A program made the translations under genes and the position numbers. The notes below the pieces were generated by a model. That model ran no database searches. It worked only from the letters and a program-made list of their open reading frames with translations, and was not told the origin of the DNA. DNA of 64,000 nucleotides from Chitinophagaceae bacterium (lineage in GTDB: Bacteria; Bacteroidota; Bacteroidia; Chitinophagales; Chitinophagaceae), in assembly GCA_019752045.1 (NCBI GenBank), contig JAIEMP010000010.1, positions 246,782 through 310,781 of the forward strand, read 5' to 3'. Shown one piece after another: positions 43,111-52,397 of this stretch; within the stretch, counting starts at the first letter, position 1, and each line of letters opens with the position of its first letter.

Positions 43111-45915
43111 TTAAAACACGTTGTAACCAAAGCTTACATAATACAATCCGCCGATTTCAGGATTTGCATAGGCTGATCTGTAATATTTGTTCAACATATT
43201 GGTAGCACCAATTTTGAAAATATTCTTGGTTTTAGGAATGCGGTAACTAACCTGTGCATCCAGTGTGCCATAAGCAGGCAGTTTGCCGGAGAGGAAGGTT
43301 GATTCCCATACTGCAATTTCTGATTGCCATCTGTATGTACCGGAGAAACCAAAGTTCTTACAGATTTTATTATTGCTAACAGTTACGTTATAACGCCACG
43401 GAGATGTATTAAAAAAGGAAAGTTGTCCGGGAGGAGCATTTTTTAATTCATTGTAAGAAACGTTTGTACTCAGGTTGAAATTTGCAGGGAAACGGTAATC
43501 CAGACTTGCACCCCAGCCAAAAGTTGAAACGTTATCAGTTGAGTTTGCCGGCATACCAAACTGGCGCTGGTTGGCTGTTCCGGGATTTTGAATTAAGATA
43601 GCTGTGCTGATGAAATTGGTATAAATGGCATAAAACGCATACACATCAACTAATAATTTTTTAGCTATTACACCACGGTATCCTGCTTCAAACGAGTTCA
43701 CCACTTCAGGTTTAAATTCTTTAAACTGGTAAGAATTTCCGGGTGTAAGTGCGGCTAAATTATTTTTACGGATCGCATCAAATACCCGTGCAGAATCCCA
43801 TACCAGATTTGTTTTGAAATTGTAGAAATCCTGAAACTGCGGTAAACCACCAATCAGCAAATTACTTCTTGTACCCAACGGCAGGTTGATGTATTGATTC
43901 TGTGCAGTAGGAAAACGATACGCCTGCTGGTAAGATAAACGGAAGAAATTATCTGCTGCAATTTTAATGGTCGCAGTTGCTCTTGGCGTAAAGCGTCCTT
44001 TAAAATTTTCGTTCTTATCATAACGTGCAGCAAGTGTAATTTTTATACGGTCAACAAACTCTTTCTGAATTTGAACATATCCGCCGAATTCATTGATCGG
44101 AATAGTACTGCCTGTTGTATCAGTAAAGAGTGTGCCCTGTGAGTTGAGCGAAAAGCGGCGGAATAAACCACCTACCTGCACATCGGCCCAGGTAACTTTT
44201 TTGAAGTTGTACATACCATCTACAACATACATATCTGTTTTATCGAGAAACTGGGCACCGCCTTTTGAAATTGGTGTTCTGCGAACTGTGTTGAACAAAT
44301 TATTAAATGCTGCAGTTCCGGGTATTGGACGGTTTGCATCTGCATTTGCACGGGCAAGGAAATGCGCCTGATCTTCCGGTAATCGGTTACCGCCAAAACC
44401 CGGCAATGCACCTAAACGGGCCTGTACAAATGTTCCGATATAAGTAGGAAACCATTGTGATGAACTCTCAGAATAACGCTGCATCATTTGAGAAGCAAGC
44501 AAGGTAGCTGCATAAGAATCACCTGAATTTTCCTGCGTGGTATAAGCACGCACAAAATAATTATCTCCTTTCAGTTCTAATTTATACTGACCGATTTTTG
44601 CATCCTTTAATGAATAACGGTCTGCACCGGTATAAACGGTTGTTGCAGTTCCCCAGTAACCTACAAACGAAAGTTCTGTTTTGGAATTGAGCTTGTAATA
44701 CAAACCACCATTGAATTTGAGGTTATACGTATTGTAATCAACCAGATCTCTTTCTGCATAACCGGTACGGCTAACTATGGTATCTGATTTAGTAACAAAC
44801 ATATAATTCATAGCATCGGTAGCCATTGCATTTGCAACCTGCGGAGAAGCACCACCCTGAATAGCCTGTGCATAAACGGCCTGATAAGTAGCACCCCGTG
44901 CCAGTGGCCCGATGTTTACAATGGGTGGTGTAGAACCGATCTGATCACCATACACATTTACACCATTGTAGCTGGGAGAGCTTCTGTCTCCAAATATTGT
45001 TTTACCGCCGAGTAAATCATAATTGCTTAAATCATTGGCCTGCCAATCCTGCGCCTGCATAAACTGACCGGCAATTTTAAAGGCAAATTTTTCTGTTATT
45101 TTTTTACCCCAACGGAAATTCCAGTCGTAGTAAGGAGCAGCGGGGCGCTGTCTTTTATCTGTATGCATTACACCCTGCTTTACCTGAAAACTTAAACCCT
45201 GGTATTTAAACGGATTTTTGCTGTTGATAAGCAATGTACCGTTCATACCACCTGAACCGTAAAGTGCAGATGATGCACCGGGTAACAATTCCATATTATC
45301 AACATCCAGCTCGGTTAAACCTACAATGTTTGCTACAGAGAAGTTTAAACCGGGAGCCTGGTTATCCATACCATCAGTAAACTGATTAAAACGTGTATTA
45401 CCTGAACCATTAAATCCTCTTGTACCGATTGTACCAAATACTAAACCCGAACGCACAAAATCAACACCTTTTAAATTCTGAACTGCATCATAAAAAGAAG
45501 GGGCTGCCGCATCTCTTAACTGTGCAGCACCAATCCGCTCAATAGAAACGGGCGACTCAAGAATTTTAGTGGCAATACGTGTAGCAGAAATAACTACCTC
45601 CTGCCCCAACGCTGCTTTTGTTAATAGTGATACTTCGATAAAGCCTGCATTGGAAACAGTCATTTCCATGTCTTCATAACCAATAGAAGATATAACCAAT
45701 GTAACGGGTAATTTATCTACACTAAGTTTAAAATTTCCTTTATCATCTGTAAATGTTCCGAAGGATGTTCCTTTTACTGTAATGGAAACAGCAGAAAGTG
45801 TTTCACTGCTGGCTTTGGATTTTACATTACCAAACAGCGTTGTTTGAGCCTGCAGTGCAATGCCGGAAAAACCTGCAACCAGCAACAGCAGTAAGAATTT
45901 GATTTGCTTTTTCAT
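43111..45915 (-). CDS. TonB-dependent outer-membrane receptor with carboxypeptidase-regulatory-like domain
   Basis: A 934-residue protein with signal peptide (MKKQIKFLLLLLVAGFSG). Residues about 26-110 form a CarboxypepD_reg-like sandwich (TLFGNVKSKASSETLSAVSI). The plug follows (VVISATRIATKILESPVSIE, DGMDNQAPGLNFS, GSGGMNGTLLIN), then a barrel ending in the aromatic FGYNVF. It imports a ligand driven by TonB. No SusD partner is present; the companion upstream is a DUF4397 lipoprotein. Substrate unknown; a siderophore-type receptor is as likely as a glycan one. Confidence 0.92.
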   Translation of the reverse strand: MKKQIKFLLLLLVAGFSGIALQAQTTLFGNVKSKASSETLSAVSITVKGTSFGTFTDDKGNFKLSVDKLPVTLVISSIGYEDMEMTVSNAGFIEVSLLTKAALGQEVVISATRIATKILESPVSIERIGAAQLRDAAAPSFYDAVQNLKGVDFVRSGLVFGTIGTRGFNGSGNTRFNQFTDGMDNQAPGLNFSVANIVGLTELDVDNMELLPGASSALYGSGGMNGTLLINSKNPFKYQGLSFQVKQGVMHTDKRQRPAAPYYDWNFRWGKKITEKFAFKIAGQFMQAQDWQANDLSNYDLLGGKTIFGDRSSPSYNGVNVYGDQIGSTPPIVNIGPLARGATYQAVYAQAIQGGASPQVANAMATDAMNYMFVTKSDTIVSRTGYAERDLVDYNTYNLKFNGGLYYKLNSKTELSFVGYWGTATTVYTGADRYSLKDAKIGQYKLELKGDNYFVRAYTTQENSGDSYAATLLASQMMQRYSESSSQWFPTYIGTFVQARLGALPGFGGNRLPEDQAHFLARANADANRPIPGTAAFNNLFNTVRRTPISKGGAQFLDKTDMYVVDGMYNFKKVTWADVQVGGLFRRFSLNSQGTLFTDTTGSTIPINEFGGYVQIQKEFVDRIKITLAARYDKNENFKGRFTPRATATIKIAADNFFRLSYQQAYRFPTAQNQYINLPLGTRSNLLIGGLPQFQDFYNFKTNLVWDSARVFDAIRKNNLAALTPGNSYQFKEFKPEVVNSFEAGYRGVIAKKLLVDVYAFYAIYTNFISTAILIQNPGTANQRQFGMPANSTDNVSTFGWGASLDYRFPANFNLSTNVSYNELKNAPPGQLSFFNTSPWRYNVTVSNNKICKNFGFSGTYRWQSEIAVWESTFLSGKLPAYGTLDAQVSYRIPKTKNIFKIGATNMLNKYYRSAYANPEIGGLYYVSFGYNVF

Positions 45916-45941
45916 AAATATGTTTTAGTTCCGGTTGTAAA

Positions 45942-46829
45942 TTAATTATGGGTAATAAAAGTTGCGCCTGCAGGAGTCGTGGCAATGGTTGGGAAATGAA
46001 TTCTTGCAACAATGGTATAAATCTTTCTATTTTCTAAACGAATATTCGGGAAAGAACCAAGTAAACCGGTTGTAGGTAAGGTGCCGGGAGTACCCGACAC
46101 TCTGTAGTTAATGGTGTATCTGCCTGTATCTACAACTGCAAACTGAATATTATTGGCATTGGTATAAGAATCTGCAAAAAATCTGCGAGGAAATTGATTC
46201 ACGTTCGCAACTGGACTGCCAACTGGTCCGCCAGTAAATGTCACATCAATTGTATCACGTTTAGGGGAAGTAGAGAAAAGAGCTGATGGTATTGCATGTA
46301 CAAAACGTACTTTTGCTTTACCTGTGGGTGGTGCAGATAAATCATCTTCCATTACAACAGTTTTGAAGAATGGATTGAAATCAAACGCAACAGCTGTATA
46401 ACTTCTACCTGGTAAAAAACTGGTAACCCGATTATACAAAGTAGAACCGGGACTTCCTGCAAATGATAGGTTCAAAGGAAAAGCACCTGATTGAACAGTT
46501 GCATAACTGGCAGGTATTACTATCGCCGGAAAATTAAATAAAGGAGAAGTTGAAGGAACGCCAAAAGGATTGTTCACTTGTGTAGTTACTATTGGAGTTC
46601 CAGAAGTAACACTGGCAGCACCGTACACAACATTATTTAATACTAAATTTCCTCCCCATCTTACATCAACAGAATCACCTCTTGTTGGAATGGGGCTTGG
46701 GGAAACGGGCGGTTTAATTACAACATTTGCAACCAGCAATCGGGCCGGATCAAATTTTTCTTCTTTACACGAAATAAAAAAAACAGATGCACAAGGCATC
46801 AGTAAGAGCAGTTTTGAAAGCTTTCTCAT
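45942..46829 (-). CDS. DUF4397-like lipoprotein paired with the TonB receptor
   Basis: A 295-residue protein with a lipoprotein signal ending in FFISC (Cys21). ATG 46829 is used because it opens that signal. A repeated beta-sandwich pattern fits DUF4397: AKVRFVHAIPSALFSTSP, DTIDVTFTGG, QFAVVDTGRYTINYRVSG and ENRKIYTIVARI. Surface exposure and ligand capture for the TonB receptor 26 bases downstream are inferred from the gene pair. Confidence 0.75.
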   Translation of the reverse strand: MRKLSKLLLLMPCASVFFISCKEEKFDPARLLVANVVIKPPVSPSPIPTRGDSVDVRWGGNLVLNNVVYGAASVTSGTPIVTTQVNNPFGVPSTSPLFNFPAIVIPASYATVQSGAFPLNLSFAGSPGSTLYNRVTSFLPGRSYTAVAFDFNPFFKTVVMEDDLSAPPTGKAKVRFVHAIPSALFSTSPKRDTIDVTFTGGPVGSPVANVNQFPRRFFADSYTNANNIQFAVVDTGRYTINYRVSGTPGTLPTTGLLGSFPNIRLENRKIYTIVARIHFPTIATTPAGATFITHN

Positions 46830-46851
46830 ATAGCAGGGTTTACTGTATGAA

Positions 46852-46859
46852 CAAAAATA
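46852..46859 (-). promoter_or_regulatory. TATTTTTG -7 box of the DUF4397/TonB operon
   Basis: An exact TANNTTTG match on the minus strand, 22 bases from the start codon of the lipoprotein gene. The predicted start is near 46847. Confidence 0.6.
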
Positions 46860-46971
46860 GGGTTTACCCCTAAATAAAGAAATAAATCTTTCCCAACTTA
46901 ATTTCCACAAGTCTTTATAAGTATATGCAGCTAACTGCCTGTGTTTTACAGTTGTCTGTTACCTTCGGGTT

Positions 46972-47901
46972 ATGATTCCTTTTCAATTTCCCAACCAAAC
47001 CAATTACTACAAAGGCAAAGTAAGAGACGTTTTCAGTATTGATGATAACCTGCTTGTGATGATTGCCAGCAACCGTATTTCGGCATTTGATGTTATTTTG
47101 CCTGCACCCATACCTTTTAAAGGACAGGTTTTAAATCAGATTGCTGCTTACATGCTGCAGGCTACTTCAGATATTTGTCCCAACTGGCTTTTAAAAGTGC
47201 CTGCTCCACATGTAAGTATCGGTAAACGATGTGTACCATTTAAAATAGAAATGGTGGTTCGTGGTAATCTGGTAGGTCATGCATGGAGAACGTATGCATC
47301 AGGCAAAAGAGAATTGTGTGGAGCATCTATGCAGGAGGGACTAAACGAAAATGATTTTTTTCCCTCTCCTATTATTACACCATCTACCAAAGCAGATGCA
47401 GGACACGATGAAGACATTACAGCTGACCAAATTGTTGCAACCGGTATTTGCACAGCTGCTGAATGGGAACAACTGAGCAACTATGCGTTGCAGTTGTTTG
47501 CGAGAGGAAAAGAAATTGCTGCCAGACAGGGTTTGATTCTTGTTGATACAAAATATGAATTTGGTAAAATTGGCGATACCATTTATTTGATGGACGAAAT
47601 TCATACACCCGACAGCTCCAGATATTTTTATGCAGATGGGTTTGAAGAACGACAGCAAGCCGGTGAACGCCAAAAACAATTAAGTAAAGAGTTTGTACGT
47701 GAATGGCTCATAGAAAACAATTTCATGGGCAAAGAAGGACAAACCGTTCCGGCAATGAGCGAAGAATGGATTGAAACCATCAGCAAACGGTATATTGAAC
47801 TGTATGAAAAAGTAATCGGCAAAACATTTGCTCCCGAAAAATTAAGCGATGAAGAAACCTATGAGCGTATTGTTACTGCACTTCAAAAATTATCATCATG
47901 A
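46972..47901 (+). CDS. purC: Phosphoribosylaminoimidazole-succinocarboxamide synthase
   Basis: A 309-residue PurC of the long form. It starts [20 protein letters not shown], has [39 protein letters not shown], and [20 protein letters not shown]. It joins aspartate to CAIR in purine biosynthesis. TACCTTCG at 46960-46967 (one mismatch to TANNTTTG) ends four bases before the ATG, so the mRNA may be leaderless. It overlaps the next gene by four bases. Confidence 0.97.
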   Translation: MIPFQFPNQTNYYKGKVRDVFSIDDNLLVMIASNRISAFDVILPAPIPFKGQVLNQIAAYMLQATSDICPNWLLKVPAPHVSIGKRCVPFKIEMVVRGNLVGHAWRTYASGKRELCGASMQEGLNENDFFPSPIITPSTKADAGHDEDITADQIVATGICTAAEWEQLSNYALQLFARGKEIAARQGLILVDTKYEFGKIGDTIYLMDEIHTPDSSRYFYADGFEERQQAGERQKQLSKEFVREWLIENNFMGKEGQTVPAMSEEWIETISKRYIELYEKVIGKTFAPEKLSDEETYERIVTALQKLSS

Positions 47902-48335
47902 GTCCCGAAACCATTTTCAGTCTTTGTAATACCATTGCTCTTGTTGGCTGGTTGATTCTGTTAATTGCAAGTCCTTTCTGGTTTTATACCGATAAGCTGC
48001 TCATTGGCATCATCATTACATTATTTGCTATTGTATATACCTGGCTGCTGGCAAGTACGTTTCAATTCAGCGATATGGAAAAGTTCAGTACGCTGGATGG
48101 TGTAATGGAATTATTCACCAGTAAGATTGCAGTAACAACCGCATGGATTCATTTTCTGGCTTTTGATTTAATGACAGGCATCTGGATTAAAAAGAATGCA
48201 CAGAAGCACAACATCAGTCACTGGATTTTAATTCCCTGTTTATTTTTTACGTTTATGATTGGCCCTGTGGGGTTGTTGCTGTATTTGCTGATCCGGTTTA
48301 TCAGAACGAAAACATATTTTGCTGATAATTATTAG
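47898..48335 (+). CDS. ABA4-like membrane protein (DUF4281)
   Basis: A 145-residue protein with four hydrophobic segments. The motif [21 protein letters not shown], followed by [20 protein letters not shown], is typical of the ABA4-like family, named for the plant protein needed for neoxanthin formation. A carotenoid-related role in bacteria is suggested but not established. Its ATG overlaps the purC stop (ATGA), so translation is coupled. Confidence 0.85.
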   Translation: MSPETIFSLCNTIALVGWLILLIASPFWFYTDKLLIGIIITLFAIVYTWLLASTFQFSDMEKFSTLDGVMELFTSKIAVTTAWIHFLAFDLMTGIWIKKNAQKHNISHWILIPCLFFTFMIGPVGLLLYLLIRFIRTKTYFADNY

Positions 48336-48375
48336 TTGTGAAGTTTTCTGCTGAATAAAGAATTGTAAAATTAAT

Positions 48376-48472
48376 AGCGCCCCTGTGTTCTTTGTACATA
48401 CTTTGTGTACTTCGTGTTACAGTTTTCCTGTATGAAATTTCAGGTTGCACAAAGAACATGAAGGTTTATACT
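48376..48472. repeat. Possible dispersed TTTGTGTAC-type repeat
   Basis: GTGTTCTTTGTACATACTTT and TGTGTACTTCGTGTTAC (48384-48420) contain tandem TTTGT/TTCGT words, and an inverted GCACAAAGAACATGAAGG follows (about 48447-48464). It resembles intergenic repeats of Bacteroidota. Weak evidence. Confidence 0.3.
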
Positions 48473-48497
48473 AAGTTCAATATGCATTTTATTGAAT

Positions 48498-49283
48498 ATG
48501 CAATCAAATGAATCATTCAAAATGAATTTTCTCACTCAGCTAAAACAACGTAACCCATCCATGTACTGGTATGGCTGGCTAAATATTCTTGCTGCAGTTG
48601 TGTGTATCATCATGATGCAGGTTGATGATACCATTGTACTCGGCATCAATGCATGGATTAAACCATTGAAGTTCTTTTTGTCTACTGTTATTTTTTGCTG
48701 GACAATGGGTTGGTTCATGCATCATCTCAACAAACAAAGGGCAGTAACCATCTATACATGGGTGGTAATTCTTGTGCTCAGTTTTGAATTAGTGGTGATC
48801 GTTTGGCAGGCAGCCAACGGACGGCTTTCGCATTTTAATATTACAACTGCATTGTATGGTTTGCTGTTCAGCCTTATGGGAGTTGCCATTACCCTCATGA
48901 CGTTGTGGACCTTGTTTATAGGCCTTTTATTTTTCAGGCAAAAAGATTTTAACCTACCCATGCATTATGTGTGGGCCATCCGCATTGCGATTTTATTTTT
49001 TGTGTTTTTTGCTTTTGAAGGCGGTATCATGGCAGCTCAGTTAAAACATACGGTTGGGGCTCCTGATGGAAGCGAAGGATTACCACTGTTGAACTGGAGT
49101 AGATTATATGGCGATTGGAGGGTAGCTCATTTTGCAGGGATGCATTCCTTACAAATTATTCCGCTGTTTGCGTGGTTTGCAGCGAAAAATAAACAACAGG
49201 TTTTTCTTTTCTCTTGTTTTTATTTGTTGCTTGTTTTGTTTTTCTTGTGGCAGGCGTTGAAAGGCATACCTTTATTTTTCTAA
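48498..49283 (+). CDS. Hypothetical multi-pass membrane protein
   Basis: A 261-residue protein with about seven membrane helices (ATG 48498; an in-frame TTG is two codons earlier and another ATG is at 48525). Polar features are KPLKFFLSTVIFCWTMGWFM, FFAFEGGIMAAQLKHTVGAP and WRVAHFAGMHSLQIIPLFAW, where two His five residues apart within a helix could coordinate a cofactor. I do not recognise the family with certainty. It lies ten bases before the lactonase gene. Confidence 0.75.
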   Translation: MQSNESFKMNFLTQLKQRNPSMYWYGWLNILAAVVCIIMMQVDDTIVLGINAWIKPLKFFLSTVIFCWTMGWFMHHLNKQRAVTIYTWVVILVLSFELVVIVWQAANGRLSHFNITTALYGLLFSLMGVAITLMTLWTLFIGLLFFRQKDFNLPMHYVWAIRIAILFFVFFAFEGGIMAAQLKHTVGAPDGSEGLPLLNWSRLYGDWRVAHFAGMHSLQIIPLFAWFAAKNKQQVFLFSCFYLLLVLFFLWQALKGIPLFF

Positions 49284-49292
49284 TACCTGCAC

Positions 49293-50396
49293 ATGAAAAG
49301 ATTCTTTCTGTTGGCCGCTTTACATACAGCTCTCTTTACTTCTGCACAGGAGTATAATCTTCTGGTTGGTACTTATACCTCAGCAGGCAGCGATGGCATT
49401 TATGTATATCAATTTAATAAAACAAGTGGCGAAACAAAAGCAGTGAGTTCAATTAAAACTTCCAACCCTTCTTATTTGGCTGTTGCACCCAATCAAAAAT
49501 TTGTTTATGCAGTGAATGAAGATAATCCGGGTATGGTTACTGCATTTCAGTTCAACAAAGATTCTGGCATATTAACAAAACTAAATGATGTTGTTAGTGC
49601 AGGTGCACATCCCTGTTATATCACTATCAATAAAAAAGGTACACACTTAGTGGTGGGCAATTATACCGGTGGTAATCTGGCAGTGATTGATGTTCGTGAA
49701 AACGGGCTTATCAATCAACCCAAACAAATTGTTCAGCATAACGGTAATAGTGTAAACAGAGCAAGACAGGAAAAAGCGCATGTGCACTCCACTGTTTTTT
49801 CTCCCGATAATAATTTTCTATTTGTCCCCGATCTTGGAATGGATAAAATAATGATTTACAAAATTGCTCCAAAGAGTGGCGCAATGCAGGCTGCTGATCC
49901 TGCTTTTTTTGAAACAAACGGTGGTGCAGGACCTAGACATTTTGAATTTCATCCCACAAAAAAATTCGCTTATTTAATTGAAGAGTTATCCGGAACTGTA
50001 AGTGCGTTTTCGTATGATGAAGGAAAACTAAAGCTGTTGCAGAATACAACCTGTCATCCCATGAGTTATCAGGGAGCAATGGGATCTGCAGATATTCATG
50101 TTTCGCCCGATGGAAAATTTTTATACTGCAGTAACCGTGGCGATGCCAACTCGATTGCCATTTTTTCCATTGATCAGGAAACGGGCATGCTGAAGATTGC
50201 AGGCTTTCAACCCACACTGGGCCTGCACCCCAGAAATTTCAGCTTCGACCCTTCGGGAAATTTTTTATTAGTGGCCAATCGTGACAGTGATGAAGTGGTT
50301 ATTTTTAATGTAGATAAACGAACCGGTTTGCTGGAAGATTCAAAGCAACGGATCAAAGTGTCGAAACCCGTTTGTTTAAAATGGATAAAAAAATAA
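49293..50396 (+). CDS. Exported lactonase-family (6-phosphogluconolactonase-like) beta-propeller
   Basis: A 367-residue seven-bladed propeller of the Pgl/YbhE type with a signal peptide (MKRFFLLAALHTALFTSAQ). Family marks are NLLVGTYTSAGSDGIYVYQF, HPCYITINKKGTHLVVGNYT, GPRHFEFHPTKKFAYLIEEL and GLHPRNFSFDPSGNFLLVAN. Export makes a role in the oxidative pentose phosphate pathway unlikely; it probably acts on a lactone outside the cytoplasm. Followed by ridA after 16 bases. Confidence 0.9.
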   Translation: MKRFFLLAALHTALFTSAQEYNLLVGTYTSAGSDGIYVYQFNKTSGETKAVSSIKTSNPSYLAVAPNQKFVYAVNEDNPGMVTAFQFNKDSGILTKLNDVVSAGAHPCYITINKKGTHLVVGNYTGGNLAVIDVRENGLINQPKQIVQHNGNSVNRARQEKAHVHSTVFSPDNNFLFVPDLGMDKIMIYKIAPKSGAMQAADPAFFETNGGAGPRHFEFHPTKKFAYLIEELSGTVSAFSYDEGKLKLLQNTTCHPMSYQGAMGSADIHVSPDGKFLYCSNRGDANSIAIFSIDQETGMLKIAGFQPTLGLHPRNFSFDPSGNFLLVANRDSDEVVIFNVDKRTGLLEDSKQRIKVSKPVCLKWIKK

Positions 50397-50412
50397 AATC
50401 AATTTTATTGCA

Positions 50413-50790
50413 ATGAAAAAAATTTATCCCGAAACAATGCCTGTACCAAAAGGGTACTACTCTCCTGCCATTGTGCATAACAAAACAGTGTATGTAAGCG
50501 GACAATTGGCATTGAATGAAAAGGGCGAACCTCAAATTGCCAGCATTGAAGATGAAGTGAGGCAATGCATGAAAAACATTGAAACCATCTTACTTGCAAG
50601 TGGCAGCAGTCTGCAGCATGTGTTAAAGGTGAATGTATTTATTGCTGATATCAGCAACTGGCCCAAATTTAATCAGGTGTTTGCAGAGATCATGGGCGAA
50701 CATCGTCCGGCGAGAATTGTTGTTCCATGTAACCAACTCAACTACGGTTGCGGAATTGAAATTGATTGTATTGCTGCAACTGCAGAATAA
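50413..50790 (+). CDS. RidA family enamine/imine deaminase
   Basis: A 125-residue YjgF/RidA protein. It has YYSPAIVHNKTVYVSGQLAL, the conserved Asn/Val core VNVFIADISNWPKFNQVF, the catalytic Arg in RPARIVVP and the end CGIEIDCIAA. RidA hydrolyses reactive 2-aminoacrylate-type intermediates made by PLP dehydratases. The dehydratase gene at 50907 is next, a meaningful pairing. Confidence 0.93.
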   Translation: MKKIYPETMPVPKGYYSPAIVHNKTVYVSGQLALNEKGEPQIASIEDEVRQCMKNIETILLASGSSLQHVLKVNVFIADISNWPKFNQVFAEIMGEHRPARIVVPCNQLNYGCGIEIDCIAATAE

Positions 50791-50796
50791 TTTTCA

Positions 50797-50880
50797 GGGC
50801 TAAAGCCCATTGTTAACTTCATTCATAACCCGGGCTTTAAAGCCCGGGTTATTCAACTGAAACAAGATGGCTTTAGCCAT
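50797..50880. repeat. Two-hairpin palindromic repeat (REP-like), copy 2, with an extra hairpin
   Basis: GGGCTAAAGCCC (50797-50808), then a 24-base perfect palindrome with core CCCGGGCTTTAAAGCCCGGG (50827-50850), then ATGGCTTTAGCCAT (50867-50880). The gap between the last two, measured from the TAAC...GTTA ends, is 15 bases, as at 2487-2501. It lies between ridA and the dehydratase gene. Confidence 0.7.
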
Positions 50881-50906
50881 GACAATAAATAAAGAGCCCG
50901 TTTTTT

Positions 50907-51857
50907 ATGCAAATCACCAAAGAACAAATTGAACAGGCACATGAACGGGTAAAACCCTTCATTCATCAAACACCTGTACTTACATCAACTTTTATTAACT
51001 CCATTGCCGGAGCTGAATTATTTTTTAAGTGTGAGAATTTTCAAAAGATCGGCGCCTTTAAAATACGTGGTGGCATGAACGCTGTATTAACCTTACCAAA
51101 GGATCAGCTGGCCAATGGTATTGCCACGCATTCATCGGGCAATCATGCACAAGCTATTGCATATGCTGCAAGAGAAGTTGGCACAAAAGCTTACATTGTT
51201 ATGCCCAACACATCCCCAAAAGTAAAAGTGGATGCAGTGAAAGGCTATGGAGCCGAAATAACTTTTTGTGAACCCAATCAACAGGCAAGAGAAACGGCAT
51301 TACAGGAAATTGTTGACAGAACCAGCGCAGCATTTATACATCCTTATAATGATGATCGTGTAATTACAGGACAAGCTACCTGTGCAAAAGAATTGTTGGA
51401 AACAATTCCAGCACTTGATGTAATCTTTGCTCCTGTTGGCGGTGGCGGTTTATTGAGTGGCACTGCTTTAAGTGCTCACTATTTTTCTGTTGCAACAAAA
51501 GTATATGCAGGTGAACCCGAAGGTGCTGCTGATGCGGTGCTTTCATTTAAGAGTGGACAGATTGAAACTGCACCATACATTAATACCATTGCTGATGGAT
51601 TACTCACCAAGCTCGGCGATAAAACCTTTCCCATCATTCAGCAATATGTTTCAGCTATTTTTACCGTTAGTGATGAGGAGATTATTGCTGCATTACAATT
51701 GGTTTATGAACGCATGAAAATTATTGTAGAACCAAGTTGTGTAGTGCCTTTAGCTGCTTTGCTGAAAAACAAAGAACAGTTTGCAGGTAAAAAAGTGGGC
51801 ATTATTTTATCGGGTGGAAATGTGGATCTGAAAAAATTTGCAGAATGGTTTGGATGA
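50907..51857 (+). CDS. Threonine/serine dehydratase-like PLP enzyme (or serine racemase-like)
   Basis: A 316-residue fold-type II PLP enzyme without ACT domain, as in catabolic threonine dehydratase and serine racemase. The PLP lysine is Lys52 in KIGAFKIRGGMNAV; SSGNHAQAIAYAA binds the substrate carboxylate; PVGGGGLLSGTAL binds the PLP phosphate; IILSGGNVDL closes the site. It would make 2-oxobutyrate or pyruvate through an enamine that RidA, encoded just upstream, detoxifies. Confidence 0.92.
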   Translation: MQITKEQIEQAHERVKPFIHQTPVLTSTFINSIAGAELFFKCENFQKIGAFKIRGGMNAVLTLPKDQLANGIATHSSGNHAQAIAYAAREVGTKAYIVMPNTSPKVKVDAVKGYGAEITFCEPNQQARETALQEIVDRTSAAFIHPYNDDRVITGQATCAKELLETIPALDVIFAPVGGGGLLSGTALSAHYFSVATKVYAGEPEGAADAVLSFKSGQIETAPYINTIADGLLTKLGDKTFPIIQQYVSAIFTVSDEEIIAALQLVYERMKIIVEPSCVVPLAALLKNKEQFAGKKVGIILSGGNVDLKKFAEWFG

Positions 51858-51887
51858 GGTCTTAAAAAATCAGTGTTTAACTTGTAC

Positions 51888-52379
51888 ATGAAAAAAATAT
51901 CCAACTTACTTTTAACTGAAACTAAATGGTTGATACTTTCATTAGTATTAACTTTTTTTTCTGCACTCATAATTTTCGGCAGGTCCATATTTAGCGAGTA
52001 CGTGGACCTTCATATACATGATACTTATTTAGTCATTTCTGCTTTATTTTTTACACTACCTCTATTCTTCCTGATTAATTTTCTGATTTATTTTATCAGA
52101 ACCTTAAAGTATAGATTTAGCAATTCGATTATAAATTTAATATTGCTCTTATCGGGTCTGTTGTTGATTTTGTTTATCAGCCTGTTAATCCATACAATAC
52201 CACCTCAGTTTCAAACTGGCTGGACAGTTTATCCTCCATTATCCGGACTTAAAGAAAATAGTCCATCATTATTTGATCAGGCTAGAATAATTATTTCCGG
52301 CATTGCATTGATAATTCAGGTATTTATATCAGTAATTCTTTTATATACAACATACCGGTGGTGGAAAGCCAGGCAATAG
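51888..52379 (+). CDS. Small membrane protein with cytochrome-oxidase-subunit-I-like motifs
   Basis: A 163-residue protein with four membrane helices. Around residue 40 VDLHIHDTYLVISALFFTLP resembles the HDTYYVVAHFHYV helix of heme-copper oxidase subunit I, but the later His pair is missing. TGWTVYPPLSGLKENSPSLFD (about 110-130) resembles the GWTVYPPLS loop of the same subunit, which in true subunit I comes before the DTY motif. Copper and heme ligands are absent, so it is not an oxidase. Function unknown. Start ATG 51888. Confidence 0.7.
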   Translation: MKKISNLLLTETKWLILSLVLTFFSALIIFGRSIFSEYVDLHIHDTYLVISALFFTLPLFFLINFLIYFIRTLKYRFSNSIINLILLLSGLLLILFISLLIHTIPPQFQTGWTVYPPLSGLKENSPSLFDQARIIISGIALIIQVFISVILLYTTYRWWKARQ

Positions 52380-52397
52380 AGTTACAGCTCATCTATT

